Shown here: piece after piece, positions 62,409 to 64,000 of the stretch
Layout of the letters: each line of letters starts with the position of its first letter
Numbering within the stretch: position 1 is the stretch's first letter
From: Limnospira platensis
Lineage (GTDB): Bacteria; Cyanobacteriota; Cyanobacteriia; Cyanobacteriales; Microcoleaceae
Direction: 5' to 3' (one strand)
NCBI RefSeq assembly: GCF_046480435.1
Contig: NZ_PKGC01000004.1
DNA: 64,000 nucleotides
The notes under the pieces: model-generated
Database searches by the model: none
What the model saw: the letters and a program-made list of their open reading frames with translations, nothing else
Told to the model about the DNA's origin: nothing
Made by a program: the position numbers and the translations under genes

Positions 62409-62639
62409 CTAAGTACCCTTATTGTATTTGTGATAAACGTAATATCCAGGAACGGTACTTTCGCCTTCTGAGGGAAGGACATGATCCTGAGTCAACTTCC
62501 GCTCGTCATCAATCAAACTAAAAAACTCTTCCTGTGAAGGTAGGGTGCTGGATACCGATTCTTGCGGCTGAGTGCTTTCTAATTCCTCCGATTGAGGCTG
62601 AGACAAATCTAGAACGGGATTAACAGTATTTTGAGACAT
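62409..62639 (-). CDS. Candidate RiPP precursor peptide
   Basis: A 76-residue acidic peptide that heads the minus-strand cluster. Residues 1-~62 look like a leader: Glu/Asp/Gln/Ser-rich, with a SQEEFFSLIDDERKL segment (35-49). The C-terminal core is aromatic and basic: P64-G65, then Tyr66, Tyr67, Val68, Tyr69, His70, Lys71, Tyr72, Asn73, Lys74, Gly75, Thr76. All four tyrosines fall in the last 11 residues; there is no Cys or Trp. This leader/core split, with radical SAM and oxygenase genes behind it, is what is expected of a RiPP precursor. A weak AGGG site precedes ATG 62639. It is not a family I recognise. Confidence 0.6.
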   Translation of the reverse strand: MSQNTVNPVLDLSQPQSEELESTQPQESVSSTLPSQEEFFSLIDDERKLTQDHVLPSEGESTVPGYYVYHKYNKGT

Positions 62640-62990
62640 GGCTTTAGCCCTATTTCCGTAAACTTAGAATATTTCCTACGCGATGTTTCACACAACGTAG
62701 GATATCCGATAGAACATGACAATAAAATCCACCTATTGCAGCTAGTGGTTTTTTAGCGGAATAGTTTTCAACAGGTGTAAATTACTATTGTACGGCTTCT
62801 ATACTATCTTAATCTATATCAATCAGCGAAAGTAATCAACTCTGGAAAGTAGTATTTAGTACCCAATTTTCCCCAGTACCCTGAAAAAAAATTAGTAGGA
62901 TTTAGTGGGATTGGGTTCCCGGTGATTGACAAAGTAGGATTTGGTGGTATATAGTTCTTGCTTTAAGATTAAGTCTCTGTATTTTTACTG
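62640..62990. promoter_or_regulatory. Divergent regulatory spacer: precursor peptide versus STAND ATPase
   Basis: 351 nt between divergent genes. Near the precursor is a hairpin TCCTACG/CGTAGGA (62673-62703). Near the STAND gene, two direct repeats, AGTAGGATTTAGTGGG (62894-62909) and AGTAGGATTTGGTGGT (62933-62948), have starts 39 bp apart and may be operator sites. A/T-rich blocks around 62800-62820 could be promoters. No known box is recognised. Confidence 0.45.
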
Positions 62991-64000
62991 ATGAAAAATA
63001 TTGAAGAAGTGTTAGAGTGGGCTGAAAAGCTGATCCTTGAGAAAACCGGCGAACCTCTCAAGCCTATAGAGGAAGCCATACTCAAGGGTGTGTGGTCAGG
63101 AAAAAAATATGCTCAAATTGCTAAAGAATATAATAATTGTCGTGAATCTCACGTTAAGAAAGAAGCCGCTAAGTTATGGGATAAGCTGCGGGATGAATTA
63201 GGGGAAGACCTGAATAAATATAATTTTCGTTCCAAGATAGATAAAAAACATAGGGTTTCTGAAATTTCCCAGTGTGGCAATTGTGTATTACAAGAAATTG
63301 ATATTAACATTGTTGGTCAGTTTATCCAAACTATTAAAGATACTCAACACCGATCGCCCTCCGATCTCTCTTCTTCTCATTCTCCCACACCTCAAGATTC
63401 TTCACCGATTATCGACTTAACCGACGCACCAGACCTGACTGAATTTTATAGCCGTACTTCCGAACTAACTACCCTAAAACAGTGGATATTACAAGACCAT
63501 ACCCGCCTAATTACCATCTATGGATTAAGTGGCATTGGCAAAAGCCTATTAACACGCCAACTCATAGAACAAATAAAAACTGAATTTGACTATATGATGT
63601 GGCGAAGTTTGAGCGATCGCCCTACTCTGTCCTCCTTAAAAAACCAACTTCAACAATTTTTTGCCCAGTCCCAACAGCCTTCATTGCCCACAATAATTGA
63701 TTATTTGCGTCACTCCCGTTGTTTAGTCATATTGGATGACCTACACAATCTTTTTAAAAGCGGTGAATTAGCGGGGGAATACTTGACAGACTATAAAGAA
63801 TACCGGACATTTTTTCGGCAAATTGCCAAAAACCATCATCAAAGTTGCGTGATTCTCATCAGTTGGGAAAAACCTAGAGCAATTGCTACCTTAGAAGCCG
63901 AAAAACACTCCACCCGCACGTTACACCTAAAAGGATTATCAGCCGATGCTGAGAAAATTTTGCGATCGCACCAATTAACCGACTCCGACAAATGGCCGGA
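62991..64000 (+). CDS. vMAP-type HTH / NB-ARC STAND ATPase, 3' part outside window
   Basis: The first 336 codons of a large plus-strand gene. Residues 1-~85 match the N-terminal helix-turn-helix found on cyanobacterial vWA/MoxR-associated STAND proteins (VLEWAEKLILEKTGEPLKPI, KYAQIAKEYNNC, KKEAAKLWDKLRDELG). An NB-ARC ATPase follows: Walker A TIYGLSGIGKSLLTRQL (~178-194) and Walker B RCLVILDDLHNLF (~241-253). The sensor region is open to the window end, where WD40 or TPR sensors normally follow. Such ATPases are signal-sensing or conflict/immune proteins. Its divergence from the peptide cluster may be coincidental. Confidence 0.85.
   Translation, partial: MKNIEEVLEWAEKLILEKTGEPLKPIEEAILKGVWSGKKYAQIAKEYNNCRESHVKKEAAKLWDKLRDELGEDLNKYNFRSKIDKKHRVSEISQCGNCVLQEIDINIVGQFIQTIKDTQHRSPSDLSSSHSPTPQDSSPIIDLTDAPDLTEFYSRTSELTTLKQWILQDHTRLITIYGLSGIGKSLLTRQLIEQIKTEFDYMMWRSLSDRPTLSSLKNQLQQFFAQSQQPSLPTIIDYLRHSRCLVILDDLHNLFKSGELAGEYLTDYKEYRTFFRQIAKNHHQSCVILISWEKPRAIATLEAEKHSTRTLHLKGLSADAEKILRSHQLTDSDKWP

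Overview
The window comes from a filamentous cyanobacterium, most likely Arthrospira/Limnospira or a close Oscillatoriales relative. The HIP1 octamer GCGATCGC and its core are scattered through genes and spacers. Photosystem II genes (psbA, psbK), a 1035-residue PEP carboxylase, a split pntA and ycf46 are all present. The genus is an inference from gene content and sequence style. There is no rRNA, intact tRNA, complete insertion sequence or CRISPR array. The psbA locus carries an N gap and a 173-bp duplication that look like scaffolding errors.

Layout. 1-5.2 kb (minus): two envelope/sugar genes, a GMC oxidoreductase and its small partner. 5.4-7.3 kb (plus): mnmA behind a tRNA-Leu-like leader, then an orphan parA. 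7.3-10.3 kb (minus): pntA1-pntA2-pntB. 10.8-16.9 kb (plus): DUF2808 protein, then rpmH-rnpA-PH-yidC-khpB-DUF177-ycf46 and an SH3 protein, with a MITE-like element between rpmH and rnpA. 17.3-20.9 kb (minus): galT, hppD and a NYN-LOTUS protein. 21.2-28.1 kb: ubiD, a pentapeptide-repeat protein, a phosphorothioation-associated methyltransferase with a duplicated flanking domain, an antiporter and a DUF3124 lipoprotein. 28.2-32.4 kb (minus): a serine-hydrolase homologue lacking its SxxK dyad, and a large DUF1574 protein. 32.7-43.4 kb: ppc, small conserved proteins, an LCP protein, a mannose-1-phosphate guanylyltransferase, an aldo/keto reductase and a ChW-repeat protein. 43.4-52.3 kb: cobS, tgt-psbK, a TPR protein, a 415-residue unknown, cysK, rnc and a Gfo/Idh oxidoreductase. 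52.3-53.6 kb: psbA, encoding a Glu130-type D1.

The accessory end (53.9-64 kb) is the most unusual part. After a Uma2 protein and a decayed toxin-antitoxin-like remnant there is an eight-gene minus-strand block at 55251-62639. Read in transcription order it is: a 76-residue precursor-like peptide with all four tyrosines in its last 11 residues, two radical SAM proteins with SPASM-like cysteines, a protein with two Asp-rich isoprenoid-synthase-like motifs, a large 2OG-Fe(II)-oxygenase-like protein, a membrane protein, and two smaller 2OG-Fe(II)-oxygenase-like proteins. I interpret this as an undescribed RiPP (ribosomally made, post-translationally modified peptide) pathway. Diverging from it at the right edge is a vMAP-type STAND/NB-ARC ATPase, cut by the window end.

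Most of the rest is housekeeping: translation and membrane biogenesis (rpmH to khpB), redox balance (pnt), carbon fixation (ppc), tRNA modification (mnmA, tgt), and quinone/tocopherol metabolism (ubiD, hppD).
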